From Acidobacteriota bacterium (GTDB lineage: Bacteria; Acidobacteriota; Blastocatellia; RBC074): a DNA stretch of 64,000 nt. A program made the position numbers and the translations under genes. The notes beneath the pieces are model-generated. The model searched no databases, had not been told where the DNA came from, and was given only the letters and a program-made list of their open reading frames with translations. Each line of letters begins with the position of its first letter. The stretch's first letter is position 1. This document shows, one piece after another, positions 55,383 through 64,000 of this stretch. The stretch covers positions 62,001 to 126,000 of the forward strand of contig JADJLO010000016.1 of the NCBI GenBank assembly GCA_016710075.1, in the 5' to 3' direction.

Positions 55383-55743
55383 GATACAAATTCTGGCGAT
55401 TCTTGGCAGCCTGGCCGTGCTGCTGCTGGTCATACATCTGATACGGCGTCGAATGTTGCGCGAAGAATATGCGCTACTCTGGTTCGGCGGCGGCATAGTG
55501 CTGCTGGTCTTATCTCTCTGGCGCGGCCTGTTGCATACGGTGGCAGGGCTTGTCGGAGTTGCATATCCTCCCTCGGTACTGCTGCTGGGTGTGATCGCGA
55601 CAGGATTTCTTGTGTCGATGCACTATTCCGTTTCGCTTTCGCGTCTGGATCAGCAGAACAAGCGGTTGGCTCAGGAACTGGCGCTGCTGCGACTGCAAGT
55701 GGAAAAAGCTGCGGAAACGCCTGCCCCAGCGGCCGGAGAGTGA
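55372..55743 (+). CDS. DUF2304-family membrane protein
   Basis: The 123-residue protein has three predicted membrane helices (ILAILGSLAVLLLVIHLI; ALLWFGGGIVLLVLSLW; PSVLLLGVIATGFLVSMH) and a soluble C-terminal helix (RLDQQNKRLAQELALLRLQV) that looks like a short coiled coil. DUF2304 genes are often found right after a polyprenol-phosphate sugar transferase gene, as here, with an 11-base overlap. The molecular role is not known. Confidence 0.88.
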   Translation: MKSEIQILAILGSLAVLLLVIHLIRRRMLREEYALLWFGGGIVLLVLSLWRGLLHTVAGLVGVAYPPSVLLLGVIATGFLVSMHYSVSLSRLDQQNKRLAQELALLRLQVEKAAETPAPAAGE

Positions 55744-55746
55744 TCG

Positions 55747-56535
55747 ATGCCGCGATTGAAAATCTCCGTCATCACACCTTCCTACAATCAGGGGCGATTC
55801 ATCGAACGCACCATTGAGAGCGTCCTGCAACAGGCCGGCGATTTCGAGATCGAGTATCTGATCATGGACGGCGGCAGCACGGACAATACTCTTGAGATCC
55901 TGAGGAAATATGCCGGACGAATAACAGTGGAGATCGCTGCTGACGAAGGGCAGGCCGATGCGATCAATAAAGGATTGCGTCGCGCCGGCGGCGATATCGT
56001 CGGGTGGCTCAACAGCGACGACCTGCTGGCGCCCGGCGCGCTTCAAAGGGTGGTGGAAGTTTTCACGCGCTATCCAAACGTCGAATGGGTAGATGGGCGC
56101 TGTGACATCGTCGATGCAGATGGCCGATTGATCCGCCCCCTGATCAGCCTCTACAAACATTGGCTCTGCCGGCGATATTCATTCTCGCGCCTGCTGACTG
56201 AAAACTTCATCAGCCAGATGACCGTCTTCTGGCGGCGAAATCTGATGGAAGAGACAGGCTATCCGGATCAATCGCTCAATTTTGCCTTCGATTACGACTA
56301 CTGGCTGCGGCTGGCGCAGCGCAGCGATCCCTTTTACATCAATGATCGTCAGGCCAGTTTTCGCTGGTACCAGACCAGCAAGAGCGGATCTCAATTCCGC
56401 GAGCAATTCAGAGAAGACTACGAAGTCGCACGAAGGCATGCCAAAGACCGTCATTGGATACTGTTGCATAAACAATGGAAGACGGCTCGCATGATAATGA
56501 TATACAGGATCCTGAGCATGTTTCATCGGATCTGA
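55747..56535 (+). CDS. Family 2 glycosyltransferase
   Basis: The 262-residue protein has VITPSYNQGRFIERTIESVL, MDGGSTDNTLEIL and VGWLNSDDLLAPGALQ (the SDD metal site), all marks of GT2 enzymes that build surface glycans. The C-terminus is rich in basic and aromatic residues (DYDYWLRLAQRS). It starts three bases after DUF2304 and ends seven bases before the flippase gene. The donor sugar is unknown. Confidence 0.92.
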   Translation: MPRLKISVITPSYNQGRFIERTIESVLQQAGDFEIEYLIMDGGSTDNTLEILRKYAGRITVEIAADEGQADAINKGLRRAGGDIVGWLNSDDLLAPGALQRVVEVFTRYPNVEWVDGRCDIVDADGRLIRPLISLYKHWLCRRYSFSRLLTENFISQMTVFWRRNLMEETGYPDQSLNFAFDYDYWLRLAQRSDPFYINDRQASFRWYQTSKSGSQFREQFREDYEVARRHAKDRHWILLHKQWKTARMIMIYRILSMFHRI

Positions 56536-56542
56536 TTGAGGC

Positions 56543-58063
56543 GTGAAGGGGATGAAGTTTAAATTCGGCGGTTCGAATATCTGGCACAATGTGATTTCAA
56601 ATCTCGCAGGGAACGGCTGGCTGGCGCTGATGCAGATCATACTGGTTCCGGTCTTCATCAGGCTGCTGGGAATAAAAGCCTATGGGCTATTCGGCTTTTA
56701 TCTCGCTTTGCAGGCAATGGCACAGATGTTTGACCTTGGTCTGGGAACGACCCTTAATCGCGAGTTGGCCCATTATTCAGCGCAGGCTGAAAGATCGGGT
56801 GAAGTCCGTGATTTTGTGCGCACTTTTGAGTTCGCATCCTGGATCGTAGCGGTCCTGGCGGGAGTTACCATACTTTTGGCTGCGACGTTTTTTGTGACTC
56901 GCTGGACTCAGACAGACCAAATTTCTGTAACTGCAATCAGACCGGTCGTCTTCTGTTTTGGCGCGCTGGTCACGATGCAATTGCTGATCAGATTTTATCA
57001 GGGCGGTTTGTCGGGATTACAGCGGCAGCCGCTGATGAATCTGATACAGATAATTATGGTCACATTACGGGATGGAGGCTCAATTGTTGTCCTGCGCTGG
57101 GTACGACCGACAATCACGGCTTTTTTTCTCTGGCAGACCGGTGCTTTATTGATTTATGTCGTTGCGATTCGGATGGTGTTATGGTGGAGTCTGCCGGCGG
57201 CTGAACGCCCGGCTCGACTCCATCCCGGATTGCTGCGCAGCAAATCCCGTTTCGCGGCTGGTTTGAGCGGCATCACTCTCCTGGCATTGATCCTCACCCA
57301 GATCGACAAAGTCATACTGAGCCGGCTGCTTAGCCTGGATACTTACGGTTATTACATTCTTGCCACTACTGCGGCTACGGGTCTGACGCTTCTGACGATT
57401 TCGTTGTTCATCGCAATCTTCCCGCATTTCTCCGCGCTGGTTGCAACGGGCGATGATGTTTCGCTGCGTGCGTCATACCATTTCAACTCACAGTTGATGT
57501 CATTGATGGTGATGCCGGCCGCTGGGATGGTATCGCTTTTCGCCTTCGATCTTTTGCTGTTATGGACAGGCAATATCGAATCATCGAAAAATGCCGCACC
57601 TGTCTTGAGCGTATACGTGATGGGGACGGCGATGAACAGCCTGATGCTGATTCCATTTGCAGTGCAACTGGCTCACGGCTGGACAAGCATTGCATTGCGG
57701 ATCAGCTTGGTTCAACTCCTGGTGTTTGTGCCATCAATTATATTCCTGAGTCGCGGCTACGGGCCCGTCGGCGCGGCATTTGCGTGGGTGATGAGCAGCG
57801 GAATTAATATGATCGCCACCATTTTTCTGACACACGCCCGATTGCTCAAAGGCGAACCATGTACCAGGTTTGTCAGGGACATCGGGCTGCCTGCCCTGGC
57901 GGTACTGACGATGACTCTGATCTGGCGGCAAATGACTTCAGAGATATCCGGCTTTCTGCATCCTGTGGCTGCCGCCCTGGCTTTGTTTGTCACTGCATCG
58001 GCAGCAGTGGTGCTGGCGGCAGATGGATTGCGAAGCAGTATTTTTTCAAGATTGCGAAATTAA
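56543..58063 (+). CDS. Polysaccharide flippase (Wzx/MOP superfamily)
   Basis: The 506-residue protein has twelve to fourteen predicted membrane helices and the pattern of O-antigen/lipid-linked oligosaccharide flippases (IWHNVISNLAGNGWLALMQI, VFIRLLGIKAYGLFGFYLAL, LGTTLNRELAHYSAQAERSG). It would move a lipid-linked glycan across the inner membrane. The GTG at 56543 and an ATG at 56552 are both possible starts; GAGG at 56537 favours the ATG slightly. Its neighbours are glycosyltransferases, which fits a lipid-linked repeat-unit pathway. Confidence 0.9.
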   Translation: MKGMKFKFGGSNIWHNVISNLAGNGWLALMQIILVPVFIRLLGIKAYGLFGFYLALQAMAQMFDLGLGTTLNRELAHYSAQAERSGEVRDFVRTFEFASWIVAVLAGVTILLAATFFVTRWTQTDQISVTAIRPVVFCFGALVTMQLLIRFYQGGLSGLQRQPLMNLIQIIMVTLRDGGSIVVLRWVRPTITAFFLWQTGALLIYVVAIRMVLWWSLPAAERPARLHPGLLRSKSRFAAGLSGITLLALILTQIDKVILSRLLSLDTYGYYILATTAATGLTLLTISLFIAIFPHFSALVATGDDVSLRASYHFNSQLMSLMVMPAAGMVSLFAFDLLLLWTGNIESSKNAAPVLSVYVMGTAMNSLMLIPFAVQLAHGWTSIALRISLVQLLVFVPSIIFLSRGYGPVGAAFAWVMSSGINMIATIFLTHARLLKGEPCTRFVRDIGLPALAVLTMTLIWRQMTSEISGFLHPVAAALALFVTASAAVVLAADGLRSSIFSRLRN

Positions 58064-58199
58064 CGTCAAACGAAGTATTCATCTGACAACAGGCCCAGCG
58101 TTATATGTCGGGAAAGCAGAATGCACAGAGTACCCAATCATCCAGTGTGCGAATGATTTGGTAACCGGCTGATACCCTGCGCGTCAATTCAATAAAAAC

Positions 58200-60065
58200 A
58201 TGGCTTATCTCTTATTTATCAAATGGCTGGCCGCTCACATCGGGGTATTGACTCTGATTTTGCTTGCCGCGGGCGGGGCAGGACAATTGCTGTTGCAGCG
58301 GATTCCCTTTCATTCTCATTTTGAAAGAGCAGTCTATTCACTGATGACGGGTTTCGGCATCTGGTCGACTTTCATATTCTGCCTTGGCGGCTTCCATCTG
58401 ATCTACTGGGAGGTCCTCTGGCCGCTGACGGTGGCCGCAGCAGTCCCGGCTTCAATCAGTTTAATAAAACATACAAGCAAACTGTCTTTCTCCAAACTAA
58501 AGCCGGCGGATCTCCGAACCGGCTTGTTATTCGCCTTCATATTGCTGACAACGGCAATTGCCTTGATGATCGGCATCAAGGCGCTCTATCCACCGACTCA
58601 GTGGGATGCGATCAGCAATCATCTGGTGATCGCACGTGAATATCTCATTCAACACAGGATTGTCGCTGTTCCGGGATCCCCCAATCAGGTGATACACGCT
58701 CTCAACCATTTACTTTTCACATGGGGTATGGCGCTGCTCGACGACATCGTTGCCCAGTTGATCGAGTTCACCTTCTTTTTACTTACCGCGGCCGGAATTT
58801 ATGCCTACTTTCTGAGGATCAATCTGCCGTTTCACGGCATCGCCGCATCCTTGATCTGGATCGGCAATCCCCTGCTCCACTGGATTGGAGTGGCCGGATA
58901 CATCGATGTATGCCTTGCTGCATATGTACTGTTTGGACTGCAGGCTCTTTTTCGATACGACAGGGAGCGCGACGTCAAGTGGCTGTATCTTTCAATCGCC
59001 TTGCTGGCAATGGCCGCAGGAGTAAAGCTGACCGGCGCTTTTTTCATTCTCCTGGCGCTCGCTTATGCAACTTTGCTGACACTGAAAGGCGCCATAAAAT
59101 TCAACTCGCTTGCGCGCTGCTGTATTCTCGCACTGGCTATCATGACTCCCTGGTATGGATTCATCGTCTATCACACGGGCAATCCTCTTTATCCCCTTTT
59201 TGGGCAGTTCAACCGTGGCGAGTTCAAAATACCGGAATCCGCATCTGCTCCCGGCGATAAGTATTTTTTCGAGAGCGCCGGGCTCCCTAAAACAATATCC
59301 GGCCTGATCAGGCTGCCCTTTTATCAGGCATTCCATCAGGAAATTTTTTTCAAGGACAACAATCTTGGATATCTGCCGGTCTTCGGATTCTGGCCTTTGA
59401 TTCTACTGCTCTCAATCTGGAAGAAGCCGCTGAGGTGGTGGAGTTCCTGGATATTCGCATACACCATGTTCTGGTTCGCTTCGGCATCATATCTTCGTTA
59501 CTGGCTGCCCGTCCTGCCGCTCATTGCCATTGGATTGTGCGAAGGCGCCTCACTGATTACCGCGAAAATAAAGATATCGGACAAGATGCTGAGAGCTTTT
59601 GCCCTGTTGCCGGCGGTTACGGTTCTCTTGTCGATCGCCGCGGTCATCATCAGATATCACGACAGGATTCTCCATCTATCCGAAAAACTGCCTCCGACCG
59701 ATCTAACTTCCCGCGAAAAATATCTGGCGGATAGTGGATTCAACTCCGTATTGTTCATCAACAAAAACAGCGCTCCCGGAGACAGGGTCTTTCTGGTTGA
59801 CGCCAATTATTTTAATTATTACTGCAATCGAAAAGTCATCGGGAATGCTGGAGGAAGCCGATTCAACAAAACTTCGGGAATCATCGAATGGGTTACCAGA
59901 ACCCCTGATAAAAGCGAGTTGAGGATACTCAAACCGGAATGGTTACTGTTAAGGAGGGAAAAAAAGCTGCCGGAGAATGCAAGAATCTTTTCCGAAGATG
60001 GCCCTCAGTATGAGGTCGTTTACAAAGACTCGTTTTGCTACCTGTTCCGCCTCAAACCGGAATAA
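58200..60065 (+). CDS. Polytopic membrane glycosyltransferase-like protein (GT39/GT-C-like)
   Basis: This 621-residue protein has about eleven membrane helices and a soluble C-terminal part from about 500. The loop YPPTQWDAISNHLVIAREYL resembles the acidic catalytic loop of GT-C enzymes that take sugar from polyprenyl phosphate, as PMT and ArnT do. This suits the neighbouring polyprenol-phosphate transferase. I do not recognise a specific subfamily. It follows the flippase gene by 136 bases on the same strand. Transfer of a sugar or lipid moiety on the periplasmic side is an inference. Confidence 0.75.
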   Translation: MAYLLFIKWLAAHIGVLTLILLAAGGAGQLLLQRIPFHSHFERAVYSLMTGFGIWSTFIFCLGGFHLIYWEVLWPLTVAAAVPASISLIKHTSKLSFSKLKPADLRTGLLFAFILLTTAIALMIGIKALYPPTQWDAISNHLVIAREYLIQHRIVAVPGSPNQVIHALNHLLFTWGMALLDDIVAQLIEFTFFLLTAAGIYAYFLRINLPFHGIAASLIWIGNPLLHWIGVAGYIDVCLAAYVLFGLQALFRYDRERDVKWLYLSIALLAMAAGVKLTGAFFILLALAYATLLTLKGAIKFNSLARCCILALAIMTPWYGFIVYHTGNPLYPLFGQFNRGEFKIPESASAPGDKYFFESAGLPKTISGLIRLPFYQAFHQEIFFKDNNLGYLPVFGFWPLILLLSIWKKPLRWWSSWIFAYTMFWFASASYLRYWLPVLPLIAIGLCEGASLITAKIKISDKMLRAFALLPAVTVLLSIAAVIIRYHDRILHLSEKLPPTDLTSREKYLADSGFNSVLFINKNSAPGDRVFLVDANYFNYYCNRKVIGNAGGSRFNKTSGIIEWVTRTPDKSELRILKPEWLLLRREKKLPENARIFSEDGPQYEVVYKDSFCYLFRLKPE

Positions 60066-60083
60066 TTTCGATCTGGCGGCCGA

Positions 60084-61253
60084 TCATACCTTGATAAAAA
60101 TCTTCCGCCTGTAAAGGATGGTCATCAATCCAAGCCATAGCAGGACATAAGCCAGGGCAAAAGCAAGTGATGCGTTGATCGGAGAGAGCCACGTTGCAAA
60201 GATCCGTTCATAGATGAAGGTTTTCAGATCACCTGTTCTACCGTCCAGCCTGGGCTTCTCGATAAAGCCAAGAATCCTTGTCATCAGACCGGACAGAACA
60301 TATAAAGCCAGCGCGTTGACCCCAAATATGACGAAAGGTTTCGCCCACCGCTTGTAGCCCTTGATATCAATTGACCAGTAACACAGAGCCAGCAACTGCA
60401 GCGCCATTCCCGTCGTGAAAACCACATAAGAGCTCGTCCACAAGGCTTTATTGATCGGAAAGGCGAGATTCCAGCACCAGCCCACGATCGCGCAGAGCGC
60501 GCCGGCCGCAAACATGCCGGCGGCCTTATCGAGCGGCTCTCGTTTTGTCATCAGCCACTGGCCTGTGATAACCCCCGACAGGCATGTGGCTATCGCAGGT
60601 ATGGTGCTCAGTATCCCTTCAGGATCGTAGAAGGGTTTGTAGATATGTCCGGGGAGCAGTGTGCGATCGACCCATGAAGCCAGGCTCCCTTCCATGCTCA
60701 GGTCACCTGGCTGATAACCCGGTGCCGGAACAGTCTTCATCACCAGCCAGTATCCCAGCAGCAGGATCGCAGTGATCATCGCCTGCCCCCGGATTCTGAA
60801 CTTCAAAAAAATTATCGATGCGAAGAAGTAACAGATCGCTATCCGCTGCAGAACTCCCGGAATTCTGATAGTCCGGAACTTTTCGAGAGTGTAAGGGAAT
60901 CCGTGAAGCACTATCAAACTGATGAAGAATATCAGCAGGCTCCGGCGGATGATCTTCACGTATAGGTCATGCTGCGAGCCGCCCTGATCCACCCGGCGCT
61001 GAAATGCTAGCGGAATGGCTATTCCGACGATGAAGACGAAGAACGGAAAGACCAGATCGGTCGGCGTCCAGCCGTGCCACGACGCGTGCTCAAGCGGCCA
61101 GTAGACGTTATTCCAGTCACCGGCATTGTTGACCAACACCATTGCCGCAATCGTCAGCCCGCGAAAAACATCAAGTGAGGTCAATCTCCCTGAAAGCTGT
61201 GCGTGATCTTTCTCTTTTGTGGATTCCTTATTTTCAGACATATCTGTTTTCAA
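60084..61253 (-). CDS. HGSNAT/DUF5009-like membrane acyltransferase
   Basis: The 389-residue protein has about ten membrane helices and the signature RLTSLDVFRGLTIAAMVLVN, HASWHGWTPTDLVFPFFVFI and IAIPLAFQRRVDQGG of the heparan-alpha-glucosaminide N-acetyltransferase/NagX family. These move acetyl groups across the membrane to amino sugars, so it may modify glycan intermediates. TTG 61253 opens the frame; the ATG at 61241 (MSENKES) is an equally likely start. It converges on the plus-strand glycan cluster with an 18-base gap. Confidence 0.87.
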   Translation of the reverse strand: MKTDMSENKESTKEKDHAQLSGRLTSLDVFRGLTIAAMVLVNNAGDWNNVYWPLEHASWHGWTPTDLVFPFFVFIVGIAIPLAFQRRVDQGGSQHDLYVKIIRRSLLIFFISLIVLHGFPYTLEKFRTIRIPGVLQRIAICYFFASIIFLKFRIRGQAMITAILLLGYWLVMKTVPAPGYQPGDLSMEGSLASWVDRTLLPGHIYKPFYDPEGILSTIPAIATCLSGVITGQWLMTKREPLDKAAGMFAAGALCAIVGWCWNLAFPINKALWTSSYVVFTTGMALQLLALCYWSIDIKGYKRWAKPFVIFGVNALALYVLSGLMTRILGFIEKPRLDGRTGDLKTFIYERIFATWLSPINASLAFALAYVLLWLGLMTILYRRKIFIKV

Positions 61254-61560
61254 CCGGGAGCGAGTTTAAGGATCACTCCTTCATATTGCAAGACTATGGA
61301 GAGATGCGACGCTCTCATCCCAAGTGAGTTTTTTATGAAGGGTTAACAAGGCTTAATTATATCCCGGTTGAAATTGATCATTGAATCGGACCATAATAAC
61401 CAGGATATAAACATATGAAGTTATCAAGATCTATCAGTGATTCAACCATCCCTTCAAGGATATTCCCAGGATCAAAGAGTTAATCACTCTTCTTATTACT
61501 GCACACTATCCCCCTTTGAACTTTACTTAATTAGCGAAGCATAGGGCGGAAGTGTATTGA
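61254..61560. other. Divergent promoter region
   Basis: No gene was seen in these 307 AT-rich bases. A possible plus-strand promoter, TTGAAA (61368-61373), 18 bases, CATAAT (61392-61397), could serve the secreted protein gene at 61561. Nothing else stands out. Confidence 0.35.
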
Positions 61561-63999
61561 ATGAGAAGAGGAATATTCAATAAAAAGATGGCTATAAGAA
61601 TAAAGATATTAGCAGTATCAGGTTTTCTGACACTGGCTTTCGCAATGGCGGGATTGGGCAGTGGAGGAGGCTGGTATGTGAGGATATTAGCCGGTGCAGG
61701 GATAGCGAGCAGAGTCAGAGCGGAGACTACAGGGGCTGCGCCAGAGCTTCCGCGAGTATATCTGGATACCACATATGTAGCTCCGACGGGAAAAACAATT
61801 GCGGTGTCTGCCGGGGGAGATTTTCAGGCGGCACTCGATCAGGCCCAGCCCGGCGATATCATTACATTGCAGGCCGGAGCGACGTATGTTGGGACCTTCA
61901 CACTTCCCGTCAAGACCGGTGCCAATTGGATCGTCATCCGCAGTTCGGCGCCTGAGAGCGCCCTTCCACCGCCGGGCACCCGCATTACGCCGGCTTATGC
62001 CGGTGTGCTTCCAAAAATCGTCACATCAAACGTAGAGGCTGCGCTTGATACCGCCGACGGAGCACATCACTATCGTTTTATTGGCGTGGAATTCACGGCA
62101 ACGCCCAGCGCACCGTTTACTTACAACATGATCAATCTGGGAGGAGAGCAATCCACACTTGCCCAGACGCCTCATCATCTGATACTGGACCGAGTCTATA
62201 TTCACGGCCGTCCCGATTTCACATTGAGGCGCGGCATTGCGCTCAACAGCGCTTCTACCGCAATAATCGACTCATACATTTCAGACTGCCACGAGGTGGG
62301 GATCGATTCGCAGGCAATCGGCGGGTGGAACGGACCCGGTCCATTCAAGATAGTCAACAATTACCTGGAGGGCGCTGGTGAAAATATCATTTTTGGCGGT
62401 GCGGATCCGTCGATACCGAACCTTGTCCCATCCGACATTGAATTCAGGCGCAACTACTGCTTCAAGCCATTGTCATGGAGAATCGAAGATCCCAGCTACG
62501 CCGGAATTCCCTGGGGTGTGAAAAACCTGTTTGAGTTGAAGAACGCGCAGCGGGTCTGGATCGACGGCAACATCTTCGAACACAACTGGACATATGGGCA
62601 GAACGGAATTGCGATATTGTTCACGGTTCGTAATCAGGACGGGACGGCACCCTGGTCCGTCGTTCAGGATGTGACTTTCACCAACAATATAGTTCGGCGG
62701 ACGGCATCGGGGGTCAACATCCTCGGCGACGATAACAATAATGTCAGTTTGCGGACACGGCGTATCAGGGTGGCCAACAACCTCTTTGATGAGGTGGATG
62801 GTCAGCGGTGGTCGGGTGGCGGAATTGTATTTCAGATTGTTCGCGGGCCGCAGGATATCACCATCGAGAATAATACAACTTTCCAGGATGGCAGCATTAT
62901 TGCAGTCGATGATATAGCGAGTCCCGGTCTGATCTTCCGGAATAATATTACTCCGCATAACGAATACGGAATCAAAGGCGACAATCGGGAATCCGGCAAC
63001 GATACAATCACCACTTACTTCGCAGATTCAATTTTCAGGAAAAATGCTTTGATAGGAGCGCAAAGCAAGGATTATCCCGCTGATAATTTCTTCCCGGTAT
63101 CGTTTGCTCAGGTTGGTTTTATCGATTTTGCGGCAGGAAATTACAGGCTTGCATCGACAAGTCCTTATAAGAATGCTGGAACTGACGGCAAGGACATAGG
63201 TTGCGACATTGACACGCTCAATGCCGCTATCAGCAGTGAGGGGTTTGAGGCCGACATATCGCCGCGTCCCAATGGAGGTGGAACGGTTCAGGTTTCTGAT
63301 TGGGTGCAGGCGGGCCGGTTTGTATCCGGGGTTGATACACCGGCTGTCGGGAACGAATTCCGGCGAGCCGATTGCGCACCGCGAGCGACGCTCGGAGACG
63401 GCCGGATCACCGTAGCAGACTGGGTGCAGGCAGGCAGATACGCTATGGGGCTTGACGCATTAAGACAGACGGGCGGGCCTGCAACAACGACTTCACTCGC
63501 AGTGTCTCAGACCCAGGATATACATGTTGAGCAACAACAGTCTCCTCGTGAATTGCGCGTGACCAGCCAGATTGTGTCTCGCGATGAGGAATACGTCGAT
63601 GTACCGTTGGTATTGATGGCGCAGGGAGGTGAAAACGGGATGACACTCTCTCTGACCTTTAACCCTGCGGTCCTGAGTTATGAGAGCTATGTTCTCGGCC
63701 GTGATATCGGTTCCGGCCCAAGCGCGATCGTCAACACAAGCAGGGTCTCCAGAGGTCAGGCCGGATTCGGATTACTGCTCAAGCCAGGTGAAAGCTTCCT
63801 CGCGGGAGAGTTGGAGATACTGGTTGTCAGGTTCAAAGTATTGAATCAGGGCGCCGGAGCGACAAAGATCGGCATCGGAAGCGGCCCACTCTCACTCGGT
63901 CTTTCAGATGCGGAGGCACAAACTCTCCCGGTCAGACCGGTCTTCGGAAAAGTGAGCTTCTCAAAGATTCCCGTCCGGAATACTGATCCGCGAAATTGA
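61561..63999 (+). CDS. Secreted right-handed beta-helix protein with dockerin-like and cohesin-like domains
   Basis: The 812-residue protein has a signal region (to about residue 55) and a parallel beta-helix of about 90-550. The helix has asparagine-ladder-like turns: VTFTNNIVRR, RVANNLFDEV, ITIENNTTFQ. A tandem dockerin-like domain follows at about 563-633 (DWVQAGRFVSGVD and DGRITVADWVQAGRYAMGLD), whose Asp/Gly turns resemble calcium loops. The last part (about 663-800; VPLVLMAQGGENGMTLSLTF, NPAVLSYESYVLGRDIG) looks like a cohesin fold. The helix may bind or cleave a polysaccharide. Cohesin and dockerin in one chain could let molecules link together. The gene is complete and stops one base before the window ends. 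Confidence 0.82.
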   Translation: MRRGIFNKKMAIRIKILAVSGFLTLAFAMAGLGSGGGWYVRILAGAGIASRVRAETTGAAPELPRVYLDTTYVAPTGKTIAVSAGGDFQAALDQAQPGDIITLQAGATYVGTFTLPVKTGANWIVIRSSAPESALPPPGTRITPAYAGVLPKIVTSNVEAALDTADGAHHYRFIGVEFTATPSAPFTYNMINLGGEQSTLAQTPHHLILDRVYIHGRPDFTLRRGIALNSASTAIIDSYISDCHEVGIDSQAIGGWNGPGPFKIVNNYLEGAGENIIFGGADPSIPNLVPSDIEFRRNYCFKPLSWRIEDPSYAGIPWGVKNLFELKNAQRVWIDGNIFEHNWTYGQNGIAILFTVRNQDGTAPWSVVQDVTFTNNIVRRTASGVNILGDDNNNVSLRTRRIRVANNLFDEVDGQRWSGGGIVFQIVRGPQDITIENNTTFQDGSIIAVDDIASPGLIFRNNITPHNEYGIKGDNRESGNDTITTYFADSIFRKNALIGAQSKDYPADNFFPVSFAQVGFIDFAAGNYRLASTSPYKNAGTDGKDIGCDIDTLNAAISSEGFEADISPRPNGGGTVQVSDWVQAGRFVSGVDTPAVGNEFRRADCAPRATLGDGRITVADWVQAGRYAMGLDALRQTGGPATTTSLAVSQTQDIHVEQQQSPRELRVTSQIVSRDEEYVDVPLVLMAQGGENGMTLSLTFNPAVLSYESYVLGRDIGSGPSAIVNTSRVSRGQAGFGLLLKPGESFLAGELEILVVRFKVLNQGAGATKIGIGSGPLSLGLSDAEAQTLPVRPVFGKVSFSKIPVRNTDPRN

Positions 64000-64000
64000 A

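Overview
This is a bacterial chromosome segment, moderately GC-rich in genes and AT-richer between them. The best guess is Acidobacteriota, perhaps Blastocatellia or a neighbouring class. Evidence: three very large Oar-like TonB-dependent receptors with N-terminal carboxypeptidase-regulatory-like domains, two exported proteins ending in a domain resembling the Solibacter C-terminal family (TIGR03437), and a cluster of sulfatase, Tat-exported oxidoreductase and cohesin/dockerin-like secreted proteins. The assignment is an inference from protein families; no rRNA is present to confirm it. I saw no tRNA, rRNA, CRISPR array or complete insertion sequence.

Layout. 1-4.7 kb (minus): a tightly spaced set rex, class II aldolase, BMC-H shell protein, EutN/CcmL-type shell protein, nadE, cytochrome c. 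It looks like one transcription unit joining NADH sensing, NAD synthesis and a bacterial microcompartment. 4.7-8.1 kb (plus): ruvA, ruvB, queA, a GNAT acetyltransferase. 8.4-9.4 kb: a histone-H1-like/TPR fusion protein. 9.7-14 kb (minus): a peptidoglycan-recognition-type amidase and a GHL10 glycosidase-like protein, both with the TIGR03437-like C-terminus. 14.2-16.7 kb: a radical SAM protein in one uninterrupted frame with an exported sulfatase. 17-25.2 kb: two TonB receptors, convergent. 25.6-31.4 kb: an orphan DUF433 gene, an alpha/beta hydrolase, a SPOR protein, a Gfo/Idh/MocA oxidoreductase and a TPR protein. 31.7-35 kb: a third TonB receptor. 35.5-42 kb: an unrecognised protein, RNase D, a methyltransferase, a glycosyltransferase, a metallopeptidase-like protein and a disrupted rarA. 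42.2-54.5 kb: SDR, disrupted MFS transporter, uvrC, PfkB kinase, ychF, panC, folK, an RlmI-like methyltransferase and leuS. 54.7-60 kb (plus): a surface-glycan/lipid-linked sugar cluster (two GT2, DUF2304, flippase, polytopic GT39-like). 60-64 kb: HGSNAT-like acyltransferase and a secreted beta-helix/dockerin/cohesin protein.

The most unusual non-genic feature is the density of small inverted-repeat elements. At least eleven copies of one hairpin family occur, with arms built of a 9-bp period (ACGAAACAG, ACGAAATAA, ACGAAACAA). They sit in intergenic gaps, and several have other elements nested in them. One of these is a 183-bp element with 15-bp terminal repeats and an 8-bp target duplication. 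A 247-bp element occurs twice, and its internal loop is inverted between the two copies.

Six genes carry apparent frameshifts or small deletions (amidase, SPOR protein, methyltransferase, rarA, MFS transporter, leuS). Because leuS is essential, at least some are probably consensus errors; the rarA and MFS lesions are larger than a homopolymer miscall.
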